A DNA stretch of 64,000 nucleotides from Diploptera punctata (Eukaryota; Arthropoda; Insecta; Blattodea; Blaberidae). Positions 10,785-20,764 of this stretch are shown here, piece after piece. Position 1 is the first letter of the stretch. Every line of letters starts with the position of its first letter. A program made the translations under genes and the position numbers. Where the stretch lies: assembly GCA_030220185.1 (NCBI GenBank), contig JASPKZ010004202.1, positions 1,926,001 through 1,990,000 on the forward strand. The letters are read 5' to 3'. The notes beneath the pieces were generated by a model that searched no databases, was not told the DNA's origin, and saw only the letters and a program-made list of their open reading frames with translations.

Positions 10785-11560
10785 GAACTTTTGTAGGAAA
10801 AATCTCTATGAGGTTAAATTTAAGATTTAAACAAAAATGCTTTATACCTCACCTCATATCCAATCTTCTATTTATACCGGTTTCAAAGCTTATGCAGCTA
10901 ATTTTCAGTAATTTCTTGTTCGACTAATGTTATGTCGATCAGGAGAACTGCTTCTTCCTCCCTCTGTTGGTGGACCGATGAACCTCCGAATTAAATCAAA
11001 ATCCCGGAATCTCAAAATTCAAACAATTTTTTTCTTTTTTTTTTCTTTTTTTTTTAATGTGGATTTTCCCCCAAACAGTGAGTTCTTTTCGTTTTCCTAT
11101 TTGTTTATTTAAAGTAAAGTGATCCCACTACAGACCTCAGGAGGCCCTTTGGGGTAGTAGGAGGTTAAGGCTCCCACTTTTTTCTAGACAATTGGCACTT
11201 CATGTCAGCTCTGCGTGACGGCCGCCTTTACCCCCTTTGTTTATTTAAAAAAGCTTTTGTATCAATTCAATGTTATTCAGACCAAGTATGAGCAGCTACT
11301 GCTGACTTTTCCACTTCACCATTTTTGACATTTCTAAGATGTTGTTTCACCCCAGTTTTCAAATTTCTTTTTGTTTTTATGAATTTTGAAATTTCCGGGC
11401 TTTTTATTTGATCTGCAAGTTCATTGGTCCACCAAAGAGGGAGGAAGATGCAGTTCTGCTGACCGACACAATATCAGTCGACAAGAAATTACTGCCTAAG
11501 CTTTGAAAGTGATATAATTAGAAGACTGGATTTGAGGTGAGGTATAAAACAATTTAATTT
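10785..11560 (-). mobile_element. PLE element F, degenerate, interrupted by a SINE
   Basis: Left end CTCTATGAGGTT, then ACCTCACCTCATATCC; a degenerate hammerhead (core CTGAAAA, GAAA, CCGG, TA) lies on the minus strand at 10874-10908. Endonuclease-derived text continues on the minus strand around 11060-11390 (for example the WSEQH and AAHTW-like region at 11280-11300), split by the SINE at 11117-11252. The right arm ends GAGGTGAGG near 11540. Confidence 0.65.
11117..11252 (-). mobile_element. SINE-3 fragment
   Basis: Shares AAAGTGATCCCACT, GGGGTAGTA, GAGGTTAAGGCTCCCACT and CTTTACCCCC with 37088-37245. It is inserted inside PLE element F. Confidence 0.6.
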
Positions 11561-11703
11561 AAATCTTAAAGGAATAGTTAAAGAGATTAATCATAAATAA
11601 TCCTGAAACTCATTAAACATTATCAAATCATAACTGCCCACAAAAAAATTAATGCTAATCTTACTTCATGTTACACTATATAATCCTCCATAAAGATTAA
11701 TTA

Positions 11704-12574
11704 CAGTAAAACCTGTCTTAGCAGGAACCTTTATAAGAAGGAAACCTTTAGAGACGGTAAAAAATCTCCAGAACGGTACAATTTTATATGTAAAATTGTC
11801 CTGTATAAGCCAGATGCCTTCATAATGCGGAAACGGAATGGTTTTTAAAGTACCAACAGTTAATTTTTACCTCCGTAAGATGGAAAATTATTTTTAAGCA
11901 CATTCTAATTACAGTATTAATGACCACATATGTAAATTCTGCTTATGACGCTTCTGCATTATATCGTTTTACCTCCTGGTGTTGCCATTGTATTGCAGAG
12001 ATACCCTTGCTTATGTGTGACAACGAGGAATCCCTTGCTTTTCCTTGCCGCTTACAGTCATTACCAACCTAATTAAAGACGAACTTGCAATTGAGATCGA
12101 AGATGTTATGAATTTCAACAATGATTTGGCCAGAACACAAAATATAGAACGAGCTGTCGATTATTTAAATGAAACGAGAGGGGAGTCCTTGAAATGTGAA
12201 GGAACTCAAATTTCCAAAGAAGAGGAAGAAGATGTCCCACGAGAGCTGAATGTATTTAGCTACAAAAAAGCATTGTTAAATGTGAATGATCTCCAAGGAT
12301 TTGCTGCTTTGCGTGACGATCCTGCTTTAATGGACCTCCTGCAAGATGTAGAGAACCACATACTTGCCGTGACTAAAACTAGGTAGCCTACCTTACTACA
12401 GGTATGGAGGAAGTGAAATTAACTAAAAATGTGAGTAATCTCTTTTTTACTTTTTATTTGTGGTGCAGATACTGTATTTGCTTGTAATTTGGGAACCCTT
12501 TATAAGAAGGAAAACTGCCAAGACGGAAATATATTTAACGAACCGTCATGTTCCTTCATAGACAGGTTTTACTG
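11704..12574 (+). mobile_element. pogo/Tigger-like DNA transposon, internally deleted
   Basis: Terminal inverted repeats CAGTAAAACCTGTCTT (11704) and its complement AGACAGGTTTTACTG (ending 12574). A TA dinucleotide flanks each side (11702-11703, 12575-12576), as for Tc1/mariner-pogo elements. At 871 bp it is too short to hold a whole transposase. Confidence 0.85.
12045..12386 (+). pseudogene. Tigger-like transposase, C-terminal remnant
   Basis: The open frame has no ATG at its 5' end and reads NVFSYKKALLNVNDLQGFAA, then DDPALMDLLQDVENHI to a stop. The pattern of paired helices before a terminal VENHI/VEN segment is typical of the C-terminus of pogo/Tigger (CENP-B-like) transposases, past the catalytic DDE region. 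The catalytic core is missing, so this is a non-autonomous relic. Its position between matched TIRs supports the call. Distant family recognition from memory only. Confidence 0.6.
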
Positions 12575-12670
12575 TAGAATTAGAAGACCAAATGTTTTCT
12601 TTGTACTATTATAATTTATTAATTTCAATAAATAAGGTGAATTTGGTCATCTTTGTTGTCCAGTCTACAC

Positions 12671-12780
12671 AAGCTGAAGATGGTATGGACAACATATTGA
12701 AACATGTCAAATGAAACATAAAGTATTTATGAGGTAAGGTTTATTAAGAACCTCATAATGTTACTTCGTACTGTAACTTA
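12671..12780 (+). mobile_element. PLE 3' end, single arm, with hammerhead
   Basis: CTGAAGA (12674-12680), GTATG/CATAT stem II, GAAA (12699-12702), CATG, TC (12707-12708). It is followed by TATGAGGT, a short ~14-nt loop, ACCTCATA and ATGTTACTTC. No long inverted arm, so this is a solitary 3' end. Confidence 0.75.
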
Positions 12781-12789
12781 TTAACATTG

Positions 12790-13680
12790 AATTAAAAATA
12801 TTTTCTTTATTTCATACCACTCAAATGAAATATAAGGAGTGCTTTAATTGGAAAACAATATTTGGGGGTGGGAGTTCACCTTTATAGGAGTTTCTATACA
12901 GGATATAGATTGAACATTTTTAAAAACCTCTTCTTCTACTACAAGGTTTAGGCTATGCAGCCTGTTCCGGCGAAGTTAAAAGTGGAGTCCATCTTCTACG
13001 TGGTCGGCCAACATCTCTTGTTCCTCTGGGATTATACAAGAAGGTTCATTTTGACAAAAAATAACTGTGGTGTATATCATACAAGAAAGTGATTGATGTT
13101 TTTGCTCCCAGTTGAAGTGTAGATCACAACATTGTCAGATGTCCTCTCACTTGCTGTCAGTTTCCAATGTTGCTACACACAAACCTTTTTCCTTTTCACT
13201 ATCAGTCTTATGTCCACCCTCAGGGGCCCCGTCTAGGAGATATGTGGATGGCGACCACAAGGTGCCCACTTTGAGCAAAACATTGCTTCCACTTACTTGA
13301 GTTTTGCTCCTTACTTTTATCTTTAAGCGATCTGGTATTTCTTCCCTTTGTAATACCAGATCTCCCTTTTTACTTTCCTATCCAGTCTCCCTTGCCTGAC
13401 CTCTTGTTTTCTTCGACCCTGATGGTATTAGAGTATTCGAGGTCAAAGGGTTCATTTCTGTCTTTGTGTATCTCTTTCTTTTAACCTTGAATGCCCACAT
13501 AAGCTGCAAGTTCAAATGCAGCCCCATTGCAACTTATAGCAGAAGTATACAATGGATTCGTGTCATCAGCTATGGCTGGATACACGTAATGAAGAATGAA
13601 TAAATCATTGCACATATGCTACACATCTTGATCAGATTAAAATTGTTATGATTAACATTAACAGTGTACATAAGAGAATA
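12790..13680. other. Unassigned repeat-like sequence
   Basis: More GC-rich than its surroundings around 13100-13500, but I recognise no protein family, tRNA core or inverted repeat. Frame 13112-13300 (+) has no known similarity. Confidence 0.3.
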
Positions 13681-13687
13681 ATTTGCG

Positions 13688-13800
13688 TTTAGTTTGGAGT
13701 TTCTCAGGTAGTTCAGTTGATAGAGCATTTGCACAGGAAGCGAAAGGTCCTTGGTTCAAACTCCAGTCTGAGCATATTTTTCTCTTGAAATATGATGTAA
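13688..13800 (+). repeat. tRNA-like repeat, copy 3
   Basis: TCAGGTAGTTCAGTTGATAGAGC, GGTTCAAACTCCAGTCTGAGC and a TTTTTCTCTTGAAATAT tail match the 2.5-3.0 kb copies with substitutions. Confidence 0.6.
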
Positions 13801-13919
13801 GTTTTACACAGTGCACTGCAGGCATGATACATGAACTGAGTCAACAGAGGGGCTGCACCTCTTTTTATCAACAGGGGGGGTCGATATGATTATTCTAGAA
13901 ATTATTGAATTATAAAATG

Positions 13920-14473
13920 AAAATAATCTTTCAGTAATAGATTTTGAGATCACTACAAATAAAAGAGCACAACAACCTTGGGTGGGTCAAGGTTTCCTTC
14001 AGAATTTTCCTCTTGGCATCTCTAACTGACAGCCATCCACCAATTTTTGTGTTTTAAAGATGTGACTGTATAGGCTTCTCAACCATAGGATTTTTACAGG
14101 CTAGGATTGTCAATCCTAAGCACAGCCCCAACCTGGGGAAACAGGTCATTTGATTTTGGAGTTTCCATCCCCTAGATCAGTTGCTTTCACAGAAGCACCA
14201 GAATCTAATCTACCCTTTGCTTTTCTGTTGGGTTGAACTCTTTTAGCATTTGAAAAATCCCTTTTCACTGCAAGACAGCAGTTCCCTCTAAACTGTAGAG
14301 TTGCCTCTTCCACCTTTAATACCGTACCATTAATACAGGAGTGTGGATCCTCAAAATCATTTCATCGATTGGTCTTCAGTAAGGTGAGTCCCTTCACATG
14401 CATGATGCCCTCACTTTCTTGCAACTGTGTGTACGGATGGTTCCAGCAATATTGTTACAGTAAATTATAAAGA
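13920..14473. other. Unassigned intronic sequence
   Basis: No gene, tRNA core or inverted repeat that I recognise. Confidence 0.3.
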
Positions 14474-14483
14474 AATAAAAAAT

Positions 14484-14730
14484 CTAATTTAATATAATAA
14501 ATTTGGGAATTTTAATATTATGAGGTTTCATTAATAAGAATCAAATGAATCGTGAATTCTTCTTACCTCATACTTCTATGTTTTTTTAAACACAGCACCA
14601 CAGTATCGGAGAACAATCTTCTACAGTCGTGAAAACAGCTGACGGTGGGGAAGAATGTTCTGCGGTGCTGTGTTTAAAAAAACATATAAGTATGAGGTAA
14701 GAAGAATTCACGATTCATTTAATTCTTATT
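14484..14730 (-). mobile_element. PLE hairpin element G with 10-bp target duplication
   Basis: AATAAAAAAT is duplicated at 14474-14483 and 14731-14740. Arms pair from AAGAATTCACGATTCATT outward to the CTTACCTCATACTTC segment. The left arm retains the terminal ATTATGAGGTTT; the right stops in the variable segment. The hammerhead core is degenerate (no clean CUGANGA/GAAA pair). Confidence 0.75.
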
Positions 14731-14962
14731 AATAAAAAATGCACCACATGTATTTGGGGAGCGCAGGGGACACCATCCCCCCACTAAAGCACTCGTCTAT
14801 TATCACAATCATTTTACCAATAACGTTCCGCTACTTATGGATGGCAGAAAGCTATAACCATCCCAGTTTTTTTTTTCTCAAGCATTGATTATTAATGCAA
14901 TTTAGTGATCTTACAGCTTGAGTGAAGTTTTTAAACCTAAACCAATAGGTATACTGTGAAAT

Positions 14963-15700
14963 TAATTAAATATATGTAGGAAATAACACTATGAGGTTTC
15001 TTTCAATTTTAATGAGTTGCATATTTTGACTCACCTCACATTTCTTGACTCTCCATGGTATCTTTACCTTGTCGTGGTGGAGTGGTTTGCGTGCTTAAAT
15101 GATCCTGAGAGCTATGCCGGCAGTAGCATTGTTGCCGATAGGGTTACTCATGCTGACTGGTCGAAGGTGATAAGCCAGACGAAAAAAGTACCTTGGTCGA
15201 AAGAGTGATGATCTTTCACCGTAAAAATACAACCGTCAAGAAATGCAGACATGGGTTCCACTGGGGTAAAATTTTCCGGCGGTCAAATAGTCCCCCATTC
15301 GGTTCTCCGAGTGGGGACTACTTCAGGGAACCCATGCCAAAGGCTCTATTTCTTGATTTTTATGCAGACCAATTTCTTTGCTTCTGTGTAACATTCTCGA
15401 TGCATTACAACTGTTGCTTTGCTGTTGTACATCCTGCAAGTTGATTTCTGCTCCCTCTGCAGGCTGACCGATGAACTTCCAAATAAAATTCTTTTCTCTT
15501 TAAAAATTCCCGGTGAAAGAGAAAAAAATTTATTTGGAAGTTCATCAGTCAGCCAGCAGAGGGAGCAGAAATCAACTTGCAGGATGGAGAACAGCAAAGC
15601 AACAGTTGTCCTGCATCGACAATGTCGCACAGAAGCGATGAAACCAGTCTGCATAAAAATCAAGAAATACGAGGTGAGTCAAAATATACAAGTCATTAAA
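14963..15700 (-). mobile_element. PLE hairpin element H with nested SINE
   Basis: ATACTGTGAAAT (14951-14962) and ATACTGTAAAAT (15701-15712) flank it (one mismatch). Arms around 15357-15510 and 15530-15680 are inverted copies. Translated segments in both arms share LQVDFCSLC and DELPNK (PLE 3' region after the endonuclease). The left arm is interrupted by a nested SINE. Confidence 0.8.
15049..15347 (+). mobile_element. SINE-5 nested in element H
   Basis: ATTTCTTGA is duplicated at 15040-15048 and 15348-15356, and removal restores the PLE arm. It contains TTGTCGTGGTGGAGTGG near its start and AGTGGGGACTACTTCAGGGA near its end, shared with 36803-36925. Confidence 0.75.
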
Positions 15701-15988
15701 ATACTGTAAAATATCTGAAACAATGAGTCAGAACAATTTCGGATATATGAGAACTATTTTTTTCTTATGGAAGAAATAAATATGTGTAGTATAATATTAG
15801 TTTGTTGCAACATGTAATAATTTAACATTCTAACATAGACTATAGTAGATTTATCTTATAGATGGATTTAATGCATTTGCATTTGGAGACGGCCTTAATG
15901 CATTACAATGCAGCGGTTGACAATTCACTTGTTAGATGAGAAAAAAAACTTAGGTGTGGATGAACATAATTATATTTTATAACATTAC

Positions 15989-16135
15989 CTGGTTTTGAGG
16001 TGAACGAGCATTTCTACGTCTGAGAACTGCGATGCCAATAATAACAGCAGCCATCAATGCAATACCAGCAAATGCAAGAGTGAAATAAATGCTCTTACTT
16101 TCCCTGTGGTACACTTCTCGACGCACTGAATATGT
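15989..16135 (-). CDS. Appl: Appl, internal exon: transmembrane helix
   Basis: 49 codons, phase 0 at both ends (CTCAG|ACA, AACCAG|GTAATG). Residues ~1-14 are extracellular juxtamembrane (TYSVRREVYHRESK). Residues ~15-37 are the hydrophobic span beginning SIYFTLAFAGIALMAAV. They are followed by the basic stop-transfer LRRRNARSP. The helix is the intramembrane gamma-secretase substrate in the APP family. The next exon continues directly with GFVEVDQ. Confidence 0.95.
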
Positions 16136-16493
16136 CTGAGGAGAAAAAATCACAATCTGTAAGCCTGTGTACTTAGAAAAAAGTTTAGTATAATTTATTA
16201 ATACAATAATAGAAAGTGGAATATTAAGGTAAAAAAAATCAAGTGACTAGGAATTCAAAGAATCCTGGTAATATCACTATTTTTTTTAAATATTCTTTAG
16301 AACTTATTATTTATTTATATATATATATTTATTTATTTATTTGTCTGTGGAGTGAGAAGTTATTGTTTTTTAATATACTGTACACTTGGTCATGTAACTC
16401 CCTTTTTAGTGTATACAAACCATTCTATTAGGAGTCCAAAACCATATAGTTTTATTATGTTGTCTAGGGTATGTTCTGCTGAACAATTGTCAT

Positions 16494-16794
16494 TTTAAGT
16501 TATGTAGGTAGGAAATAACACTATGACGTTTACTTTAATTTTGTTGAGTTGTTTCTTGACTCACCTCATACTTCTTAAGTCCCTAGCAGATCCGGATTTC
16601 TTCACTGTATTTGTGACATTCTCAGTGCTGTATCACGTTCACAACTGACGTCCAATGATGCATGAGAGGAGACCATTGGATGTCAGTTGTGAACATGATA
16701 CAGCATTGAGAATGTCACAAATACAGTGAAGAAATCCGGATCTGCGAGGGAGTTATGAAGTATGAGGTGAGTCAAGAAACAACTCAACAAAATT
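16494..16794 (-). mobile_element. PLE hairpin element I with 9-bp target duplication
   Basis: AATTGTCAT is duplicated at 16485-16493 and 16795-16803. Arms include TCCGGATTTCTTCACTG and its complement. The left end has AACACTATGACGTTT. On the plus arm AGCA (16702-16705), TTGAGAA, GAAA (16731-16734), TCCGGA and TC form a U3/A8 hammerhead-like core. The left-arm core is CTGAGAA. Confidence 0.85.
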
Positions 16795-16849
16795 AATTGT
16801 CATGTTCTTCAGCATATTTTATTATTGGAGTTTGAAACCTAAGGTGTAA

Positions 16850-17455
16850 GAAAGGTTATACAAAAACTGAGATGAGTGACAATAATACAAATGGAAAACA
16901 CCGCTAAAGAGTAATGAATTAACTGAAATGCATTGCGGGAATTGTCAGTCACATTCATCCTTCATAATAATTAATGACAGTGCTCATGTGATACCCAAAC
17001 ATGCTTTTTATAATATTGTAAGGGTAAAGCTGTATCAATTCTGAGCTTAGTTCCAGTTGTCCTATAAACAAACTTGCATAAGGTATTAGTTCACCGACTT
17101 CATCTATTGGGTTTGGGGAACTGTGGTGCTACTTTTATCTGCCATATGACTGAATTGTCATCGATAGAAACATTGTTCTTAGGTAACAACATATTTAAGA
17201 GGAAATAAGACTGAATACAAGGTAAGATGTCACCAATAATTAGGAACTTCCTCCATTTCTTATTTATTTATAACAAAAAAATTATATATATTATAATCAG
17301 ACGTTTATGCTTTTTCCATGATCTAAATACATATATTCTTTAATGTACAATTTCTTTACAAGCAGAATTTATGCTCCATTGTGAAACACCTGATGAAGTT
17401 ATGTTAAAGTGGCAGATTAATTTGAATAAACATTTTAAAATAAATAATAAATTTG
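16850..17455. other. Intronic sequence, nothing recognised
   Basis: AT-rich with no repeat or coding signal that I could place. Confidence 0.3.
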
Positions 17456-17464
17456 TAAATTAAT

Positions 17465-17775
17465 GAGTCATTTTTACATCTTACCTCATATTTCATGTTT
17501 CTTTAAACATGGGAACTAGTTTTCAAGAGAAATATCTCTCTTATTTTCAACCGACATTTTGACTACCGGCTTTTCATTGGAATCTCCATCAATAACATTG
17601 CCATCTGGTGTTGATTTGATGAACTTAGAGATGAGGCTATGTTCATCAGGAATCTCGAAATTCATGGATCTAAATTTGTTCTTCTCAATATATATCTTCT
17701 CCCAAATTTAGATCCACGAATTTCGAGATTCCTGATGAACATGACCTCATCTCGAAATTTATCAAATCAACACCT
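17465..17775 (+). mobile_element. PLE hairpin element J, truncated at both ends
   Basis: TAAATTAAT occurs at 17456-17464 and 17776-17784. The inner arms pair GAATCTCGAAATTCAT with its complement. On the minus strand a hammerhead-like core has TTGAAAA (17550-17544), AAGAGA/TCTCTT stem II, GAAA (17524-17521), ACTAGT and TC. Confidence 0.65.
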
Positions 17776-17784
17776 TAAATTAAT

Positions 17785-18027
17785 ATTATCACAAACTTGT
17801 AAAAAAAATAAGACTTTTACTAAAATATTGTGGAACCCATTTAATTATAGTATATGCAATTTTATTAAAATATAATATTTAATAACTCATAAAATAAATG
17901 TCTCACAAGAATGAAACTTAAACACATCATTATGTATCATGCAGTGAATGTTTGTACAAAAAGCAAGTCTCTAGTTAAAAAAATGTAGAAAATAGAAATT
18001 TCACCCATCATCCCCCCTTGAAGGTAA
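17785..18027 (-). mobile_element. TTAA-type element, end fragment
   Basis: Reverse-complement match to the left part of the element at 30789-31741: shared GTACAAACATTCACTG-like, ATGTAGAAAATAGAAATTTC and CACCCATCATCCCCCC at the terminus. Confidence 0.65.
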
Positions 18028-18184
18028 AATCATTATGCGACCAATGAAAATGCAGTCTTACATCTGCTTTGTTTACATTGCAACTGGAACTTAGCTTAGA
18101 AGACGTATAGAGTGTGAGTGCTATGCATTTATTTAGGGCCTAATTTTGAAGACAAAATAAGTTATGTACTGAGAGTGATCTTAC

Positions 18185-18438
18185 CGGCTCACTGTGGCTG
18201 ACATCATGTGCCTGTGCGTGGGCAACATGTGGAATTTCTTCTCTGTGAGGTCTTGCTACTTCAGGAGCAAGAGACGAAGCCAGATCCTCCACATGTTCAT
18301 CCTCCATGGTCTCTGGATCAAACTTTTCACGACCATTTAATTTTGCTTCCACTCGATGTTTTTCTTCTCGCAACTCGACTCTCTCCTTCTTGCGTTGCTC
18401 CTTGCGCTGCTTCTCCAGTTCTTTCTGACGTTCTTTCT
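18185..18438 (-). CDS. Appl: Appl, internal exon: basic helix and juxtamembrane linker
   Basis: The exon starts with AG (completing Glu) after AACAG and ends GAGCCG|GTAAGA in phase 0, 84 full codons. The first ~30 residues are a highly charged Lys/Arg/Glu helix (KERQKELEKQRKEQRKKER). The rest is a less conserved acidic linker with many His residues near the end (HVAHAQAHDVSH). In the family this extracellular juxtamembrane segment holds the alpha/beta-type cleavage sites. I see no similarity to the vertebrate amyloid-beta peptide, as expected for an insect APPL. Confidence 0.92.
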
Positions 18439-18637
18439 CTGTTGAAAATAACTTATCATGAGTCAGGAATTACAAACAACATAATGAATGAAGTAGTGGA
18501 GTTATCAATACTTATAAAATTTATTGTTTAAAACCGTTGAGGTGGGTAGTCATAAAATAAAATAAAGGATAAAATATATCTTCTTAGGTCAGAGCCATCG
18601 TCCTCAACTTAAAAAAAATATACATGCCTTTTTTTGT

Positions 18638-18675
18638 CTGAAGGCCTTTCAGAATCTCTATTCCATCTTCAGCAG
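18638..18675 (-). ncRNA. Hammerhead ribozyme motif, element K left arm
   Basis: CTG stem I, CTGAAGA (18672-18666), GAAT/ATTC stem II, GAAA (18650-18647), GGCC (18646-18643), TT (18642-18641), CAG (18640-18638) closing stem I. Confidence 0.8.
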
Positions 18676-18758
18676 GACTTTCTTTGCTACATTACTTGAC
18701 GTACAGCACTACATTAGGACCAGCACCGAGAACATCAAGTAATGTAGCAAAGAAAGAC

Positions 18759-18796
18759 CTGCTGAAGATGGAATAGAGATTCTGAAAGGCCTTCAG
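18759..18796 (+). ncRNA. Hammerhead ribozyme motif, element K right arm
   Basis: CTG (18759-18761), CTGAAGA (18762-18768), stem II, GAAA (18784-18787), GGCC (18788-18791), TT, CAG (18794-18796). Every required core base is present in both arms. Confidence 0.8.
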
Positions 18797-18911
18797 ACAA
18801 AAAAGCATACATATTTTATAAGTTGAGGACGACGGCTCTGACCTAAGAAGGTACATTTTATCTTAATTTTATTTTAATGGAGTTATAAATTAAAAAACCT
18901 TTTAACTTTTG

Positions 18912-19229
18912 AGGTCCTGCACTGTAGCAAAGTGGTTAAGGCAAGATGCCTTGGCACAGAGCTATGAGACTTGCGCTCATTTGGATCTCCATGGAGAAGA
19001 AATTTTCTCATGGAATTTCTGCCAGTATGGGACTGGTGCCCACCCAGCATCATGAGGCATTTGGGTAGCTACAACAAGTAGCGGCTCCAGGTTGAGAAGA
19101 CCAACTATAATGATTTAGGGACTCGACATGATGACCACATATCACCCTTACACTGTCTGGATGATCGTCTACCTCTGTGATTAACATGTGGATGTGAGGT
19201 CAGCAGCCAGCTTGTAGGCCTGTCATGCC
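18912..19229 (+). mobile_element. SINE-2 copy
   Basis: tRNA-like head GTAGCAAAGTGGTTAAGGC and the body GTGCCCACCCAGCATCATG, TAGCGGCTCCAGGTTGAGA match the copy at 26527-26868. Confidence 0.75.
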
Positions 19230-19545
19230 ATGGAGTTTGTTTTAAGGCAATGTGCTATAAACAGGAAGGTCGAGGGTTCAAGTCCTGGTGGGGTCAGGAT
19301 TTTTAAACTGACCCAAATCGTCTGGTGGCTACATGACCCTGGGGTCGACTCAGCCTCTAATTGAAAGGAGTACCATGTTTTTTTCTGGGGATAAAGGTGC
19401 CTGTCATGCATGGCTGACAACCCGGCTGATATCAAGTGCCGATTGTCTAGAAAAAGTTGGAGCCTTAATATCATACAACCTCAAGGGTCTCCTATGGCCT
19501 GGGATCACTTTACTTTTTTACTCATATTCAGATTGTCACTAGAAC
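19230..19545 (+). mobile_element. SINE-3 copy
   Basis: B-box-like GGTTCAAGTCCTGGTGGGG, then ACTCAGCCTCTAAT and AAGTGCCGATTGTCTAGAAA. These match in reverse the fragments at 11117 and 37088. It abuts SINE-2. Confidence 0.55.
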
Positions 19546-19724
19546 ATTCGCTGGCCTTCGAATTGAATTTCAAGGATTTTCCTATATAAAATATGGTTAG
19601 GCAAGGTCTGTACACAATATTTTCATGCAGGCCTTGAAATTTTTATGTTTGGATAACTAACAGAAACTTTTGTAATTTAAATTTGAGGTTTAATGGAGTG
19701 AGAATGTAGTATGAATGAACTAAC

Positions 19725-19885
19725 CTTCCTGCTTAGCTGCCACATCAGCTCTATACTTGTCCAAAATGGCTGCCTCTGCATCTCGAGTCATTGCAAGCAG
19801 AGATCCCGGAGTCTCATCTTTGCTACGCAGAGCCTGGATGTAGTCTTCCATTAACTGACCAATCTTAGACCTGAGCTCTGGGAAT
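19725..19885 (-). CDS. Appl: Appl, internal exon: end of E2
   Basis: One base completes the Arg codon from the previous exon, 53 codons follow, and one base begins the next split codon. Acceptor is CAG|A; donor is GAAG|GTTAGT, a usable but weaker site. It reads FPELRSKIGQLMEDYIQALR and then TRDAEAAILDKYRADVAAKQE, the last E2 helix. The intron on its 5' side is 3.9 kb and holds three adjacent PLE hairpins at 21.9-23.5 kb plus those at 20.0-21.2 kb. Confidence 0.95.
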
Positions 19886-20040
19886 CTGAAAGAGTTACCA
19901 TGAAACCACATATTTGTAAATGTACGTATATGTGTTTATTACAAATGAACAGTCAAATGCAAAAAAGAATTATAAACCAATAAAAATGAAAGAATTGAAA
20001 ATGAAAACAAATCAGGAATTTATCAGATCAAATGCAGGGA

Positions 20041-20252
20041 TTGTGACAAAATTTATATTGGAAAAACAAAAAGAAATTTGAAAACAAGGGTGAAAGAACA
20101 TCTTAGAAACATCAAAAATGGAGAAGTGGAAAAGTCAGCAGTAGCTGCTCATGCTTGGTCCGAAAAACATTTAATTGAATCAAAAGCCAGTCTAATTAAA
20201 CAAATAGACAAACAAAAGGAACTCACGGTTTGGGAAAAGATCCACATTTAGA
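20041..20252 (+). pseudogene. PLE GIY-YIG endonuclease fragment
   Basis: Frame reads CDKIYIGKTKRNLKTRVKEH, then EKSAVAAHAWSEKHLIESKA and KQKELTVWEKIHI before an in-frame stop at IHI*KNKGK. It shows the YIG and TKRNLKTR core of the nuclease. No RT upstream. Close to but distinct from the element D copy, so several subfamilies are present. Confidence 0.85.
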
Positions 20253-20380
20253 AAAACAAAGGAAAACTTATGAACTTCAAAATTCCCGCAAATTTTGACC
20301 TGATCCAGAGGTTCATCGGTCCACCAACAGAGAGAAGAAGAAGAGTTTCTTCCGATCGACATAACATCAGTCGCCAAAAA

Positions 20381-20425
20381 AGTACTGAAGATGAGACAGT
20401 TATGGTCTTGAAATCGCGGTCTGCT
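20381..20425 (+). ncRNA. Hammerhead ribozyme motif
   Basis: AGTA stem I, CTGAAGA (20385-20391), AGAC/GTCT stem II, GAAA (20410-20413), TCGCGG, TC (20420-20421), TGCT closing stem I with one U-G pair. Confidence 0.75.
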
Positions 20426-20764
20426 AGAAGATTTATATGAGGAGAAGTAAGAAACATTTAATTTCACCACTACTACTACTACTTGTGTAAAGTGTGTTGT
20501 ACAAGGGAGAAGATGAAACTCAGTGCCTACTCCTAATGAAAAGCACCAAGGGAGCTGCCAGGCTTCATGTTTCCATCCGATGGATGAATCACTATAAACA
20601 GTACCACATGCCTTCTTAACATGTGTACTGCGGAGAGACTTGCAATCCATCCATTCATCCATCCATCCATAGTAATTCTGCCCGAGGGCAGGTTTTTCAC
20701 TGCAATCATAGCAATTTCATGCTATGCTTTGTACCTTTAACAAGTGTGGTATCTTCCCGTTCCT

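Larger units (their letters stand above)
18536..18890 (+). mobile_element. PLE hairpin element K, two intact hammerheads
   Basis: Arms about 18568-18692 and 18733-18862 are inverted copies around a ~40-nt spacer. Outer sequence is GTTGAGG ... CCTCAAC, a different but complementary version of the terminal stem. The same GTTGAGGACGAC motif occurs at 25.9 kb. Confidence 0.8.
20033..20455 (+). mobile_element. PLE 3' segment with endonuclease and hammerhead
   Basis: Single-orientation fragment: endonuclease frame, 3' UTR with CTGATCCAGAGGTTCAT, then hammerhead and TATGAGGAGAAGTAAG. This is the longest non-palindromic PLE 3' portion in the window. Confidence 0.8.

Noticed and set aside
14590..14670. 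Intact hammerhead in element G
   Set aside because: CTGACGG and no properly placed GAAA; too degraded to call.
18140..18373. Separate small gene starting MREEKHRVEAK
   Set aside because: It is the Appl juxtamembrane exon read through its donor site; an internal Met only.
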